A stretch of 64,000 nucleotides of DNA from Macrobrachium rosenbergii (GCF_040412425.1 NC_089763.1:58929415-58993414), one strand, 5' to 3'. Counted from the stretch's first letter, positions 12,333-26,219 are shown. Notes: a model not told the origin generated them from the sequence alone. A program made the numbers and translations.

Positions 12333-12387
<55 letters not shown>
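12333..12387. repeat. (GA)n microsatellite
   Basis: Uninterrupted GA tract, about 220 bases after the (CT)n tract. The two are complementary and could pair in a transcript. Confidence 0.98.
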
Positions 12388-12391
<4 letters not shown>

Positions 12392-12762
12392 GGTAACTGT
12401 TGAGCTTGGGTTACACCTGGTTTGTGTTACTGATATACCTTCCTGAATAAGGACGTGGCTGGCGTTTGCTGCGGGGTAAGAACATAGGAGTTGGAATGTA
12501 CAGTAGGTTGACTGGGGACTGGTTTAGAGTGAACGATCTTAGATTAGTTGTAGAGATAATAAGGTATAACGAGAAGTCATTACTGTAACGATTCTTACTG
12601 GGCTGTTGCCCTGCTGTTTGATTTTGTTTGTATGACTATTAGGGACTCCAGCGAATATGTATGGAAGGTGAACTGCTACGTTCGTTATTCTTTCGGTGTT
12701 CTTGTTTTACTGGCATTTTTGGGTGTTGGTCATTGTATTTTAAACTCTTGTAATTTTCATAA

Positions 12763-12824
<62 letters not shown>

Positions 12825-12840
12825 TAATAATAATAATAAT
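12763..12840. repeat. (AAT)n microsatellite
   Basis: AAT tract with a single G substitution near its right end. Confidence 0.97.
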
Positions 12841-12841
12841 A

Positions 12842-15800
12842 TTAAATTATGGAAGTTGTTATAACCAAAAGAATGTTTCGTCCGTTCACTATTAGATTTG
12901 ACTTTGAAAGTTGCTATGCTATAAACTCGTATGAAATTAATGATCATTTGCTCACTCTACCTAGAAATTAATTCACATGTTGGAAGTGGTAGTTCATTTT
13001 ACCTCAATAAAAAACTTTCAAAATTCGGACACTTAATCAACAATTATCCTCACGATTCGTTTGTAATGGTTAACAAAGCAAGGTCAACATATGGCCATAA
13101 AGTCTCACTCACTTGTGTTGGCTTTAGGGAAAGACTCCGTGAAAATTAGTTACTGGTGGACATAATAATTCTTTAAAGAATGGTATGCAAGAAATATTTA
13201 CGTGAAAATTAAAATTCATCTTATTTTTGTATTCCTGTTTTATTGGCTAATGAAGGGTATCTTTTAATCAACATTAAAAGATAAAACCAAGCTGCTTCGT
13301 TGGGCCTCTGATTCTCAACAGTTAATCGGAGATAAAAAGTAAGTTGTGTTCTTGTATAAAAAAAATATGTTTGTATATTTCATAATTCTCATTTAAGATT
13401 GGAAATACTAGTGTCAGTATCATCATTCGAATTTGCAGAAGTCCTGTCTGGTTGAGATAGATCGTAGTGTTTGCATGGAGTCGTTGGAATGTTATGTACT
13501 TGATCTCCACGGCAGAGACTTTTGTTGATGGTATATACTCTGGTAATATCTAGGGACAATTGTTTTTAGTCCTTATGACCCACACGATTGTTGGCCAGGA
13601 AAACAATGTAGCCCAATGCGCATTGCAAGTCTTAACAGAGATTAGATTAGTTCGGTACATATTATTACCTATTGGGCATGAAATTGTCTTCCAGTAAAAC
13701 CCAGACATTGTTGCACAGCCTCGACTATTTTGTACCAGGGTATTGAAACCAATACTTTTTGATTAATCATATCCCGTGCTTTGTACTCGGGGACGGTCTG
13801 TTCAGTGGTAACAGTGTGACTAATGATTTCATAAGGGGGCAGTTTTTTTTAACTAAAATATTTCTAATGCTGCTAGAAAACAAGGCATTTTCTTTAATAC
13901 TATTGTTATAATAATGCTCTCTTAATCGTGGGACTTACCTTGTAACTAATATTACTTATTGCAGTTGCATAATTTTTTCAACTATTATAGCTGAGAATAG
14001 GCTATTATCGAGGTATTTTCTACTCGGCCAGTCTTATTTTTATTTTTATTCCTTTTTTTTTTTTTTTGCATACGCAGTTTGGCAAAAGGTGAAATTATGG
14101 GTCCAGTACCTTAGTTCCTTACAACTGTCAATCGTGGTCATAACTTTTCAACTATAAGAGATAAAGACTCTCACTAGCATTTGCACTAAGGTAGTGAATT
14201 CCTTTCTGATGACACAAGGCTAGTGGTTTTGTAACCTTGACCATGGCGATATTAAAAAACTGCCTTCAGTTCTTGCGTTTTATCACTATGTGATGTTAAG
14301 AGAAAATCATCAGTCTCAAAACAAACTTATCGGACTTTTTCAGCATTCATCAGTCAGAATACTTTTAGAGGGAAGTTGATTGGGGGTGGTTAGGGAAAAT
14401 GTATTGCTGTAACACCTCTCTCAGAATGCATGTTTTCGTATGAAACTTTCACTTATGTCTTCAGTACCTGTATCTTTTGAGACCGAGTTTGGTGTTTGCT
14501 TGGAAAGTCAACATCTGTATTCTTTTGGGGTGTCCAGATGTCCTATGCTTATTACCTTTAAAAACTGTCGGACAGTCTCCCTCACTGTTTTATGACAATC
14601 GTGTAGTATTGTTTAGAGAGACTGCAGTATCGCTTTAAAGCGGTATTCTGTTTTCATAAATTCATATGACGTGTTTCTTACTTATAATTTACCGATAATG
14701 ATTAAGTAATTTACTTTGTATCTATATTTTCATCTTTATTTTACAAAATTCCCGTTGTCTTGGGTTCGTCTTCGCTGTCTTCACACAGTCATTCTGTTTC
14801 TGGAAGCCTGCATTTTTCCAAGAGTGTACAGTAGTTACAGCAAGAAGTGTATAAGATAATCATAACGAAATATACAGGAAATACAGAGATCTTAGAAAAT
14901 AAAAATACTCTCAGATAATTGAGAGGAAAGAATTTTTCAAGATAAGTGGGTCTCATTTTGTTTTTTTACAATAGTGTCCTTTAGGTGATAGTTATTGGCG
15001 TTTAATGGATTAAGAAGCTGACAATATTTATGTTCTTCTTTAAAAAAGCAAATACCCTTAAGAAATGCCTTTATTTTTTATTACGAATAAAGTCCTCCCA
15101 TGCATTGGATGTGTTATAAAATGTATACTTGACAGATGATCGATTTTGGAAGACTGAAAACGGTTAGTTAAGTATATTAGAGAGGAAATACCAGCCGTTT
15201 TAATTTCGACGTATACCACAAATATCTGAGAAAGAACGCAACTCCTAGCAAAAATAATCGTTACTACATCACCGCTGGAAGAATTCGTGATGATAGGTTC
15301 AGGGTGCCAGCGATGACTCCTCTTAGTAGGCGTAACGAAGGAGCTTTACTTGTTGCGAAGAGAGCTGTCGATGCAAGTTTTGTTAGAGAGGCTGCGAAAA
15401 GTAGCTTCAGCAGCAGGTCGGTGTGGTAGTAGTGATAATGACGGTGTCTCTGAGCATGGAATGATAGAGGTAAAATCTTCCCAGGTTGCATGTGTTTATT
15501 TCTAGTTATTCTAAGAAGCTTCAGAATTACTCCATTTTGTGTATCTTTTATTTCAATACTTTCAGCTTGGTTTCATATTGTTCACTTACTATTCTCCAAC
15601 AAACAACGTCATAAAATTGTTTGAAATTTCTCAAGACTTCTCGCGTCTTGAGTAGGGTTGAAAGAACGCAAAGTGCAGTCTTGTTGTACATCTGGAGAAA
15701 GCTGAAATAAAAGGAATTCTTTCAAAGTATTAGAAATATAAATGAATGAAACTTTATCGAAGAATGGTCCAGAACTTTCGTCTTGTACTGGCGGTACGGT

Positions 15801-16301
15801 TAACTCATTCAGTTCAATGATACTATGTGACTTTTGTTCTGGTTCGCTGTGGCTTTTGCGTTTGCGTTTTGTAATCCATGACTCGATTCGGGAAGGCTAG
15901 TCTTGATGGAATTTCTAGATACTGTCTCGTGAACAGTGGTTTTCCTCTTTCAGTTATGTGCCTTTCTAATTTATTTATGATATTTGCAATACGAAACCAG
16001 AGGTAAAAATGATCCAGTTTTGGCTTGGCCTGAGAAGACAAATTTAGGATGTTGCTCTACCTGAAGTGAGACCTGTAGCTTGATTCCAAAGTGTTCCAGG
16101 GAACACACGAAAACGGAGACCAAATATTTGCAGTGCCCGTTGAAGCACGACCAAGAACTTCCGCTCTTTGACCAGTTACAGTAACCATTCGAAAATGAAA
16201 GAAAATCATTCGAAGACTAAGAATGTTCAGTGGTTTATATATAACAGAATTAGCTTAAGGTTGCAATGTACACTGAAATCTAGAGTAGCCACGCGTAAGG
16301 A

Positions 16302-16303
<2 letters not shown>
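12842..16303. other. Unassigned AT-rich stretch
   Basis: No transposon domain, RNA gene or long open frame found. The longest region without stops that does not look low-complexity lies around 15190-15432 (+), but it has no recognisable homology (see rejected items). Poly(T) runs occur near 14047-14067. Confidence 0.4.

Positions 16304-16335
<32 letters not shown>
16304..16335. repeat. (GA)n microsatellite
   Basis: Short GA tract followed by imperfect GACAGAGA repeats. Confidence 0.95.
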
Positions 16336-17430
<1,095 letters not shown>

Positions 17431-18039
17431 AGAAAGGGAGAGATGAGGGTTTAAGATGTGGTTTTAAAGTTATATCAAGAAAGTGAGTTTGATAAAAAGT
17501 AAGTGGGGATAGTACATAACCAAAAATTATGAAAATGTATTGTAGTCGGTACGCAGAAGTGGTGGGAGTATACTGTGAGGGGTAAGCACAATTCCATGGC
17601 GTAGTCTTAGGGTCAAAAGGAAACCTTGTTATTATAGGAAGGTAAGGATGCGGGAATGAAAATGAGCGAGAAAAAGTAGACAAGTAATAAAAATGAAGGT
17701 GTGATTGTATTGAAAAGCTTTTGGGAGAATAAAAAGTTTCAGCATGAAAGTAAATGCTAAATGCATAAAGATTAATTAGTCATTGGGTATTAGAAGGGAA
17801 AAAAATCCTGATTCGATTGGGTGATTGTTTTAAAGGTTTCTTGAATTTGTAGGTAGAAGAGGGGCAAAGAAAAGTGATTCAAGAAAGTTGTCAGTATAAT
17901 TTTGAGAATGCTTTTGGAAATGATTGTTAATATTTTAATATGGAGATATTTTAAGATGTGTTTGCAGGTGGGATGCTATGAAAGTGTGATTTATTGGTTG
18001 ATTAAGTTTTATATTTTAGTAGTTTGACTTTGAATGTAA

Positions 18040-18990
18040 GACGAGGACATGATGATTGTTACGGGGGAGAACACATGGGTTTAGACAAGGAACAGGGCGT
18101 GAAGATGAAGAGTTTGTATTGAAACAGTCATCTTAGAAGTCTGAGAGCAAAATGTGGTGCGTGCTATATGTGAGACTATATAAAACGCATGCTAGAGTTG
18201 ATAAACAAGCAATGTGGAGAGTAGATTGGAAAAAATTGTATTTGAAAATGTTGATGGCCGAGTAACTGGTTTGGAGAAGTAGGTTGAGACAGGGCCTGTT
18301 ATATCTCCACGGTTCTTCAACAACTTCATGGCTGGAGTGATGTAAGAAGTCAGACAAAATAATTTATGTGTAATGCAAACAAAGTTTCCGTATTGGAAAA
18401 TGTGCTATGAGTGAAGTGCAGAATGCTTGATGTTTTAGCTGATTCAGTACTGATTGTCAAAAGTGAAGAGATTTTCCAGAAACTAGTAAAAAAAAAATAT
18501 TACCGAGTGAAGAAAACTGGAAGTTACTGCCAGTAAGAGCAAGGTCATGAGGAGTAAATGGAAATCAGAAAGACTGAAAACTGGTGAAGGGAGAAAAGTA
18601 GCAATGTGTGTGCAAAAGATGTGATGTGAAAGAGGAGTCTTTGGGAGCCTAGGGTGAAATTTATGAAGGGATTGGTGACCTAGCTGTCCTGGAGATCAAT
18701 TGTTTGTTCAATATATGTGGTGTCAGAAGAACTGAAAGCTTAAATATCCACCCTTTAATATACCTTTATGTAGGTTAAAGGATGGATTAGAGATTGCTGA
18801 ATTGAGCTGACATGTGGAAAGACTAGAGGACGCTGAGTTAGCGAAAAGTGTCAAAAAATTTTAAGCTGTTAGAAGGGAGGAGGGGAGGGAAACTTAAACC
18901 CTGCTGGATCGATGCAATGGAAGAGGTATTGGAGAGCAAGGCCCTCAGTACCGAAAGCGTCAGAGTCCGTGGAAACAGTGAATGGCTTAG
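18040..18990 (+). pseudogene. Decayed LINE reverse transcriptase and C-terminal region
   Basis: Across shifted plus-strand frames the order of a non-LTR reverse transcriptase is recognisable: an FRQG-like start followed by an EDEEFVLKQ-like stretch near 18085-18130, then a QGPVISPRFFNNFMAG-like motif near 18295-18340, then a position equivalent to the catalytic (F/Y)ADD motif near 18432-18446, where one Asp codon appears to be missing (LADSVLIV remains). The end, around 18825-18985, matches the conserved C-terminal block of this LINE group (RRGGKLKPCWIDAMEEV, then GNSEWL). Such proteins copy their own RNA at a nicked target. Dense stops and frameshifts make this dead. The clade is not certain; the pattern is that of a LINE family common in crustaceans and fish. 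Sequence from 17430 to 18040 may be its upstream part but shows no clear motif. Confidence 0.6.
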
Positions 18991-19107
18991 TGTGTGTTGG
19001 GGGAAGGGGTGTTCATCATGCTACTGATGATTCATTGGAATAGATGAATGAAACAGCTATTTTTTATAAGTTTTCCCCATTGTAATATATATCATTGTGT
19101 GTGATTA

Positions 19108-19137
19108 TGTATATATATACATATATATTTATATATA

Positions 19138-19221
<84 letters not shown>

Positions 19222-19222
19222 A
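19108..19222. repeat. (TA)n microsatellite
   Basis: TA tract with a few interruptions at its left side, ending immediately before the SINE-like repeat at 19228. Confidence 0.95.
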
Positions 19223-19227
19223 TCATG

Positions 19228-19416
19228 AAACTACAAATGTCGTTTAATTTCCAATTTACGCTACTTCGGGAATTATCACCCAAGGTGAATTTTTTAAGTG
19301 GTAAACGGATCGGTACCGCTGGGTCTCCATCCCTCGACGTAGTACCTTCCAACGTCTCCATGCAAACACTACGATCTACCTCAACCAGGCAGGACTTCTG
19401 TAAATTCGAATGATGT
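19228..19416 (-). mobile_element. SINE-like dispersed repeat, monomer
   Basis: The left part (ACAAATGTCGTTTAAT onward, then a GGTGAATTTTTTAAGTGG block) recurs at 59.5 kb in a palindromic arrangement. On the minus strand, the segment around 19312-19330 reads GGATGGAGACCC in the position of a tRNA box B, so the repeat looks like a tRNA-derived SINE on the minus strand. No target-site duplication was identified. I recognise the sequence as a decapod-type repeat from memory only. Confidence 0.55.
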
Positions 19417-19603
19417 TTCTCGAATGATGACATTGACACTAAGGCTTCAATATCAGCAAACTCAAAAAAGTACTGGAATCATGGAAGTTGCCTTGTAAAT
19501 ATGGTATTCTTCACCCATTCTCCTGTTTTGCACAAGACCAGTATTATTTTCCTATCATATGTATTTCTAATCTTAATTGAGATATTATGAAATATAGTAT
19601 ATG

Positions 19604-19608
<5 letters not shown>

Positions 19609-19694
<86 letters not shown>
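19609..19694. repeat. (TA)n microsatellite
   Basis: Uninterrupted TA tract with GTATG at both edges. Confidence 0.97.
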
Positions 19695-19695
<1 letters not shown>

Positions 19696-19697
<2 letters not shown>

Positions 19698-22600
19698 ATG
19701 TAACCATTTATGTGGCACCAAAGCAACTGCCACCCCAGAGGGAAAGGAGGGTGAGTATGTAAAGAGGCAGGCTACTTTTAAGACCCTTCTTGCGTACGCT
19801 GATAGATCGGTGGATTTATTTTTTAGAATACTCTTGAGTATTAACATAAAGCATTTGTGTTCCGAGAAAAACACGAAAATCTTCTTTAATAGGAAATAAT
19901 AAAGAAAAAATTTACTGTTGTGCACTAGAATTTCTATTATATGGCCGACTTCTATTTAGAAGTTGAGATACTCTTATCAGGGACGCATTGTGTATGGTGT
20001 ATAGTAGGCCACGTTTTGTTTTTTATAAATCCATTCGAAATAAGTGATTGTTTCCATGACGCCACACTTACGTACCCTTTAAATCATTATACCCGTGGAA
20101 TCTTCGTAAAAAAAAAAAAAAAAAAAAAACCATCCTCCCAAGTGCCAAAATTTAAAATGTTTAAGAATGCGATTTATACTTTGTGTGTGTGTGTGTGGTA
20201 ATGTTGCCCTGCCAGGTTATTAATCTTATACGTTGATGCATAATCGTCTACGATGTGGTAAACTTGGTCAACAACGTTTGGCTTTCCCACAATTTTCAAG
20301 TTTCATTCTTAATGTCTAGTAATTGCATTACCCTTTTATCCGTACTAACCACTGTTTTATCATCCTTTGGAAATGGTTTTTTTGTTACAGAATTACAGAA
20401 CTTATATGATAACTACGTGTGTATGACAATGTGCCTCCTGCTTACCTACTTTCCAGAACAACTCGCCCTCATCATTGAAATCATCGTCGTGAATGTTCTT
20501 ACGTCTGCTTTTCCCTTGAAGCGGTTTGGCGTCTATAGTTAAATAAAGGAAAATATGCGATGCGCTATTTCAGTTTATTTGTTGAATTGTATCGTATTTA
20601 AATTCCCCTTCCGAAATGATGGTGAGGAGAGCACGTGCTGTTGTAGTCAGCTTCATCAGCAGGCCTTCCACCTTTAAGGCCTGTGTTTGTGTGTGTGTTT
20701 GTGTCCACTCACACCACAGTTCTTTCCTCCCATCCCCTAAACACCGCCCCCCCTCCACCTACTTTAATCTCCCTACCCCCCAGGAAGTATCTCCTATACG
20801 CTCCCTACTCTCCCGTTTTCCCCCGTCCCATCAAGGCGGGAGGCAGTGTGGAGGGGAGGGAGGCGGCTGACGACAGGACCATTTCCGGGTTGGTATCATG
20901 TGCCCTCAAGACATAGGCATAGGCCGCCCGCCACGGGGACCTCTTGTCCGCTTACCCATCCAAAAGGGCTTCCTTGGAAATTAAGATCAACTCGATAATA
21001 ATGATGCTGGAATAGTTTAGTACTTGGCTCATGTCATGACGACAGTATTTTCCGAAATCCTGCAATTTCTTTCCTAGGACGAATTTCGTAATATTATATG
21101 TGTTGATGTGTGTACACCTTTATTTAGAGTGAAATATTGTCTCTTGGCATCTTTGCATTAATATTAAGCAAAGGAACCGATTAAGCTTCTTTTTAGCGGT
21201 CAACTTAATAGAGCCAAGTTTCTTCAGTATTAAATTTTTAGACTTTTTTATGTTTAATAACAAAATAATTATGTTCACAGTTTGCCCCGAATGGAGGATA
21301 GGTCTCAGCAAGATGTGAATTGTAATTCTTTCGTCTGTAAGGAGATCTCTTTTATGTTTTTTGCATTCCACTATGTGTATATTTAAAATTAGATGTAATT
21401 TTTTATTGTTATATCTCTGAGTCTCAAACATTTCCATACCAATATGGTGTGTACAAAAACCAACGAGACTCAAAGGAAAAATTTGGTCAAACCATGATGA
21501 ATTTTCAGTGGCAGAAATGCCCTTTATCTCTGCAATGGGGAGAAACCCCCTTTTGAAGAAGAGATGTGACCTCGTTTTAAGACGGCGGAATTACTAAGAT
21601 CAAGGATTCAAATTGAAAATTTTATATTTCTCTGCATTAGCTTTCATACCACTAAATGATGTAGTAACAGGCTTTTGGTCTGAGTGAAGATCGCTACTTA
21701 CTTTCCGAAGTCATCACATACTCTGAAGTTACGTGCATTAGCAAAACAAGAGGCAGAAGTGTTAATGGGATTGCAGCAATCTTTTCCATTGCATCTTGGA
21801 ATGTTCGTTATTGAACAGCAAACGACATGCCTAGAGCTACAATTGTTTTGGAGGATAGCATAATGCCATCCAAAATTCAGTTACTTGTTGACACCCTTCT
21901 ATTTGAAAACTAAACTGATTAATGCCTTAAAAAAGTGGAAGCTTTAGTCACAAAAAAGAAAACTGGCTACCAAAGAGGGATAATTGTCCAGCCAAGAAAT
22001 AGAACAATAATAAGCGCCTTCAGTCACTGGTAGCATGTTACAATCTTGAGGACAAACTAAGTTTCTTTCCAAGGGTTGTCCACATCCTGCGTTCTTTTTA
22101 GGTTCAGATTTATAAATAATTTTTTTTAATAATATGCTCACTCTACAATCCATTTTGAATCAACAGATTTTTTATTAATAAAAGTTTTGAAATATAAAGA
22201 CATTATATTGTATGCAAATGCTCAGGACACAGAGATATAGAAATAAAAAATTATATTTAATATATAAAATACATATAGTTGGACACAAATTCCCAGGGAT
22301 GCCAATGATCAGGAAGCATTTGACCGGGATCCAATTGTCTAGGGTGCAAATATTCTAGAACCATTTAAAATTAAGCTGACTTTATGCCAGTATTGCCTCT
22401 TAACTCAAAAATCAATCCGTAATCTTTTTGTTGGGGTTTCAGAGTAATAGTGCATTAATGAATGGTAAATTCGCGAGACAGCAATTCTTCCATATAGTTC
22501 TCGTGTCAGTGATGCCAACATTAGAAAACCGCATCTGTTATCACCGGTATATGCTTATCTTTGTTCAGTGATTTTATGTACTTTAACAAAGGCCCTTGCG

Positions 22601-22700
22601 ATGTTGTAACAGTAAAGGATAGATTTGCACGGATAGGTTCTTTATATGTTGCAAAAATGTGAACCGTGTTTCAACAACGATATATTTTTAAGTTTGATGT
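19696..22700. other. Unassigned stretch with a GC-rich patch
   Basis: Contains a poly(A) run at 20108-20129 and a short GT run near 20188. Around 20620-20960 the sequence is GC- and C-rich with CCCC runs, unlike the AT-rich surroundings. No reading frame of credible length or motif supports an exon. Confidence 0.4.
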
Positions 22701-22705
22701 CACGC

Positions 22706-23085
22706 AGAAAACACAGAAACTTTTAATTTTTAAAATGAGAAAATAAATCACTGGAGATTTTTAAATTGAGAAAATAAATCAGTTATGATCTCCAAGCCTT
22801 TCGTGCTATTATCTTTACAAAAGAAAATGTAGATCACAAGATAAGTTTTAATTGCCTCTTCCAGGCAAGATTGTTAACCGACATGCTTCTGAGCCTAGGA
22901 AAGAATAAACTCCTCTAAAGTCGATGGCTACAGTAGCGTTCAAAAGAACTATACCAGAAAACGCAGAAACTTTTAATTTTTAAAATGAGAAAATAAATCA
23001 TTTATAACCTCCAAGCCTTTCATGCTGTTATCTTTACAAAAGAGAATGTAGATCACAAGATTAGCTTTAATTGCCTCTTTCAGGC
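22706..23085 (+). repeat. Diverged direct duplication, spacing about 250 bp
   Basis: A block starting CGCAGAAAACACAGAAAC (22705-22866) recurs at 22958-23085, with the shared order AACTTTTAATTTTTAAAATG, CTCCAAGCCTTTC, ATGTAGATCACAAGAT and AATTGCCTCTT. The first unit carries an extra internal copy of the GAGAAAATAAATCA piece. Confidence 0.85.
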
Positions 23086-23769
23086 TTCTTTTTTAGGACA
23101 CGGTTATTTCAAAGAGCAGTATGAATGGAGCTATTAAATTTACAGTTGATAACAAAGTATATAAATCTTGTTAAAGGTGAAGTTAGCCTTAAGATTTCAA
23201 TAAGATGAGTTAAATGAATAAATAATTAATTCACAGCTCTAATTTTAAAACCCGTTTAGAGGTGGTATCAAAAAAATTAAGGATTAACTTGGGAAGGTGT
23301 TCAGTTCCTTGGAAAAATAAACTCAATGTTGTTACTGTACAAGGTAAGTAAATTTACAAAGGGCTGACGTGTGGGCTCATAGACCAAGAGGAATTCACGT
23401 GGCTGTGTAGGGTCTTGACAAACACTTATGACTAGTTGGTAGCAACCTCATCAGTATTGATGATGCAGAAAAGTATTACTTGCCATCTAAAGAGCTCATG
23501 ATATCTCCAAGCTTATGACAGAGCCATGGTTAGGGCCATTTTAAAGTCATTTCATGTTTCTCAGAAGATGGTGGATTTTTATTGTAGTTATTTGTTGCTA
23601 CATTTTCCATATCACTAGTGCCATCCTTACTGGTCCTCTGAGGAATCTATTCTTTTCCCTTTCCTTTTTCTTCCAATTAGTAATCTTTTCATTTTAAGTT
23701 ATCCTTGGCCCATTACTATCCTCACAGCTGTTAGGTTAGGTAAGAGAAGCTGTAGATATTAGTAAAAGA
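23086..23769. other. Unassigned stretch
   Basis: AT-rich, no supported feature. Confidence 0.4.
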
Positions 23770-24168
23770 GTTCGGACTTGTTTGTAAGAGGAGAAAGTTG
23801 GAAGTGACTGTTAGCGGGGATAAGATATTTAGACTAATGGAAAGCAGAGAGATTGGAAAATGAGTTTCAATTTTGAATGGTAGATGAATGGAGGTAGTTG
23901 GTTAGCTTTGTTATTTAGGAGGAGATTTTAATGGTGATAATAGGATTAAAGATGATGTGTATCACAGTAAAGGTAAAACAAGAGGGCTGCAAGGCCTCTG
24001 AAAAATTTTGGAAGAGAAAAGGAGTGTCTAGGGCTGCAAGATTCTGAAACATATGGAAGGTGTGGTGAGCCATATATTCTTTATGGAAGTGAAATGTGTG
24101 TGTGTAGTTTGAATGTGGAATAAGAAGGCTTGAAAGGTTAAAAAATGCTTAGATATGCAGAAGGTATA
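23770..24168 (+). pseudogene. Decayed LINE fragment (after the catalytic core)
   Basis: Shifted plus-strand frames give SGDKIFRLMES and a CYLGGDFNGDNRIKDDV-like stretch near 23905-23960, matching the CYLG/KYLGS block that follows the reverse transcriptase core in LINEs, then a LYGSEMCVCSL-like block near 24082-24110, corresponding to the conserved YG(A/S)E(T/V) segment. It is probably of the same general LINE group as the copy at 18 kb. It has stops throughout and no N-terminal part. A SINE follows directly at 24181. Confidence 0.5.
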
Positions 24169-24475
24169 GTAAAAAGAATGAAAAAAGTTAAGTATACTTA
24201 GTTTAACCAGACCACTGAGCTGATTAACAGCTCTCCTAGGGCTGGCCCGAACGATTAGACTTATTTTACATGGCTAAGAACCAATTGGTTACCTAGCAAC
24301 GGGACCTACAGCTTATTGTGGAATCCGAACCACATTATACCGAGAAATGAATTTCTGTCACCAGAAATAAATTCCTCTAATTCTTCATTGGCCGGCCGGA
24401 GACTCGAATTTGGCCCCAGCAGAGTGCTAGCCGAGAACGATATCGACCCTCCAATGAGGAACTGTAAAAAGAATG
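24169..24475 (-). mobile_element. tRNA-derived SINE, copy 1, with 12-bp target-site duplication
   Basis: The perfect direct repeat GTAAAAAGAATG occurs at 24169-24180 and 24464-24475 and brackets the element exactly, which is strong evidence for retroposition. On the minus strand the head near 24463 is tRNA-like, with a box-B-like GAGACTCGAA region (seen inverted around 24400-24412). The body is nearly identical to copy 2 (49316-49606): shared TTAACCAGACCACTGAGCTG, GGTTACCTAGCAACGGGACC and GTGGAATCCGAACCACATTA. The tail on its own strand is the side at 24181. It lies directly after LINE-derived sequence. Confidence 0.85.
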
Positions 24476-24929
24476 GCATACATACAAAAATGTATCTGTA
24501 AAACACTGATAAGATCATATGAAGAAAGTGCTAGTGAAAATTTGGCAGAAAGTGTATAATTGAGAAGATTTGAGAGAAGACTTGAGAAAATATATGCTGG
24601 AGAAGTGGAATTAATGTTGCAATAAGGTCTCATAAGATGTAAAGACAGAAGAGCTTATGCAAAACAGAGGTGTGAGGTACGTCTGTGCATTGGTGCTCAA
24701 CATAATGCTGAAAAGCCATAGGAATATGTATTTGAAGGGGCTGGTGTTAATATGTATTTGAAGTGGCTGGAGTTAGGAACTTTTTCTTTACCTTAGGTCA
24801 TCCTTGATTTGTCAAGCAATAAATGAATGTTGCAGTTGTAGGGTCGCACACGGACCTACACAATCATCCATCTTACCTGGCCATCCAAACTCCTACCGTA
24901 TGGGCATCTGCTCCTCACAACAAGCATCT
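24476..24929. other. Unassigned flank, possibly LINE-derived
   Basis: Sequence downstream of the SINE continues in the purine-rich style of the LINE remnant to about 24770, then changes towards the Gypsy LTR. No clear motif. Confidence 0.35.
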
Positions 24930-25284
24930 CCTGACATATGCACCAGGTACACACACATAAGAAACACAGCTGATGCCATACATCCTTTTTATGTAATACT
25001 GTCGTTCATAATAATGTCACATCAAATTTATCATTTCCAATAGAGGCAATACAATGTCAGCTTTCCAGATATAGTTATCAGAACTCTGTTTGCAACTTGT
25101 ATATAGAATTATGTGCCATTCTTCATTCTCAAACAAACACAGTTGACTGTGTACTAATCTCTATTTTGTTCACCTCATGTCAGGCACTACATTTCCACTC
25201 ACAAGAGCCTGTGACTTTTCTGTTGTTGTTTTAAATAAATCAGCAAGTTTGTAGACACTGCCTCTTACTTAAGCCTTCACTACA
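24930..25284 (+). repeat. 5' LTR of Gypsy copy 1 (left end approximate)
   Basis: Aligns in order with about 60545-60897 upstream of Gypsy copy 2: AAGAAACACA, GTCAGGCACTACATTTC, then an AATAAA polyadenylation-type signal in a TTTAAATAAATCAGC context near 25233, then GCCTCTTACTT and CTTCACTACA. It ends in CA immediately before TTGGTGACC, which sits where a tRNA primer-binding site is expected. The left boundary is uncertain and a 3' LTR was not found. Confidence 0.7.
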
Positions 25285-25293
25285 TTGGTGACC

Positions 25294-26219
25294 ATGGAGA
25301 TGACTAGCCCAGCCAGCCCTAACGATGCCAGCCTCTCCAGTGACAGCATTGCTGCCACAACCATACAGCTGTCCCCCCTTCATGCTCTACAACCCGGAAG
25401 CTTGGTTCTTCAGGGCATAGACAATCTTCTGGTTGAAGAAGATCACTTCCTCAGCACGCAAAGTAGATGCCGTCCTCGAATTCCTGAGAAAGTCGCAGAA
25501 TGGCTTGCAGAACTTAAAACCCGTCACCTACGAATCACTGAAGGACCAACTGAAGTCATCCTTCAGCATGGCACCCGCCCTGAGATCCAAGAAGTTCCTG
25601 GACAACGTGGGGCCAGCCATAGGAGACGAGCAGCCATCGTACGTCTACAACAATTACGGCGGCTGGTAACATTACCCACCGCAAACAGCCAACCTAAGTC
25701 AACTGCAGACCTTGTGAAAGAGGTCCTCCTCACAAAACTGCCCCGCCAAACAGTGGCAGCCATGTGCAACGCCTCTACCATGCCCATCAAAGAATTCCTA
25801 AGTTTGGTTGACACAGTGTGCATGGCCTACAAAACAGCAGAGCCCACCCAGCCACCTGTAGCAGCAGCAGCAGCACGACAGTCCCAGCAGTCAACCGACA
25901 TGGAGTCTGACAGCGACCCAGAGGAACCAGCCACCCCATCCAAAAGTGGGCTTCCCCAAACAGTTCAACAACGGAAAGACCAGGCAGAAGAAAAACGAAG
26001 CACCAGAAGGAATATGCTTCTTTCATTGGAACTTTGGAAGAAAGGCCTGCAAACCGGACAAAGGCTGCCTGTTCTCAAAAAACATGTAAAAGGGTCGCAT
26101 CCGCAACTCAAAAATCTAAATATCAGCAGTGAGCAGGCAGGTTGCCTCGTAAGAGAAGCTGTGCCTGCATTCTGCTGTCTTCCAGGTACAAACACAAAGG
26201 GACAGCGTGCTTCTTCATA
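25294..26219 (+). pseudogene. gag: Ty3/Gypsy gag, copy 1, with compensating frameshifts
   Basis: ATG at 25294 follows the LTR and primer site. An open frame runs to 26219, but between about 25433 and 25665 the gag-homologous protein (KITSSARKVDAVLEFL, then AIGDEQPSYVYNN) is in the next frame, and the original frame resumes homology with QLRRLVTLPTA and EVLLTKLPRQTVAAM. Two frameshifts therefore cancel out and leave a long open frame whose middle third is nonsense. A zinc-knuckle-like Cys/His region (FHWNFG-type) lies near 26025-26085, again out of frame. Gag proteins of this type form the particle that packages element RNA. Copy 2 at 61.0-61.7 kb has the same order. Confidence 0.75.

Noticed and set aside
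15188..15432. Plus-strand region of about 80 codons without stops, Arg/Ser-rich, non-repetitive
   Set aside because: No start codon context, signal peptide, splice sites or recognisable family. The opposite strand has an equally long frame.
20255..20542. Plus-strand hydrophobic open frame of 95 residues resembling membrane segments
   Set aside because: Hydrophobic frames are expected by chance in T-rich DNA. No conserved motif or exon structure is visible.
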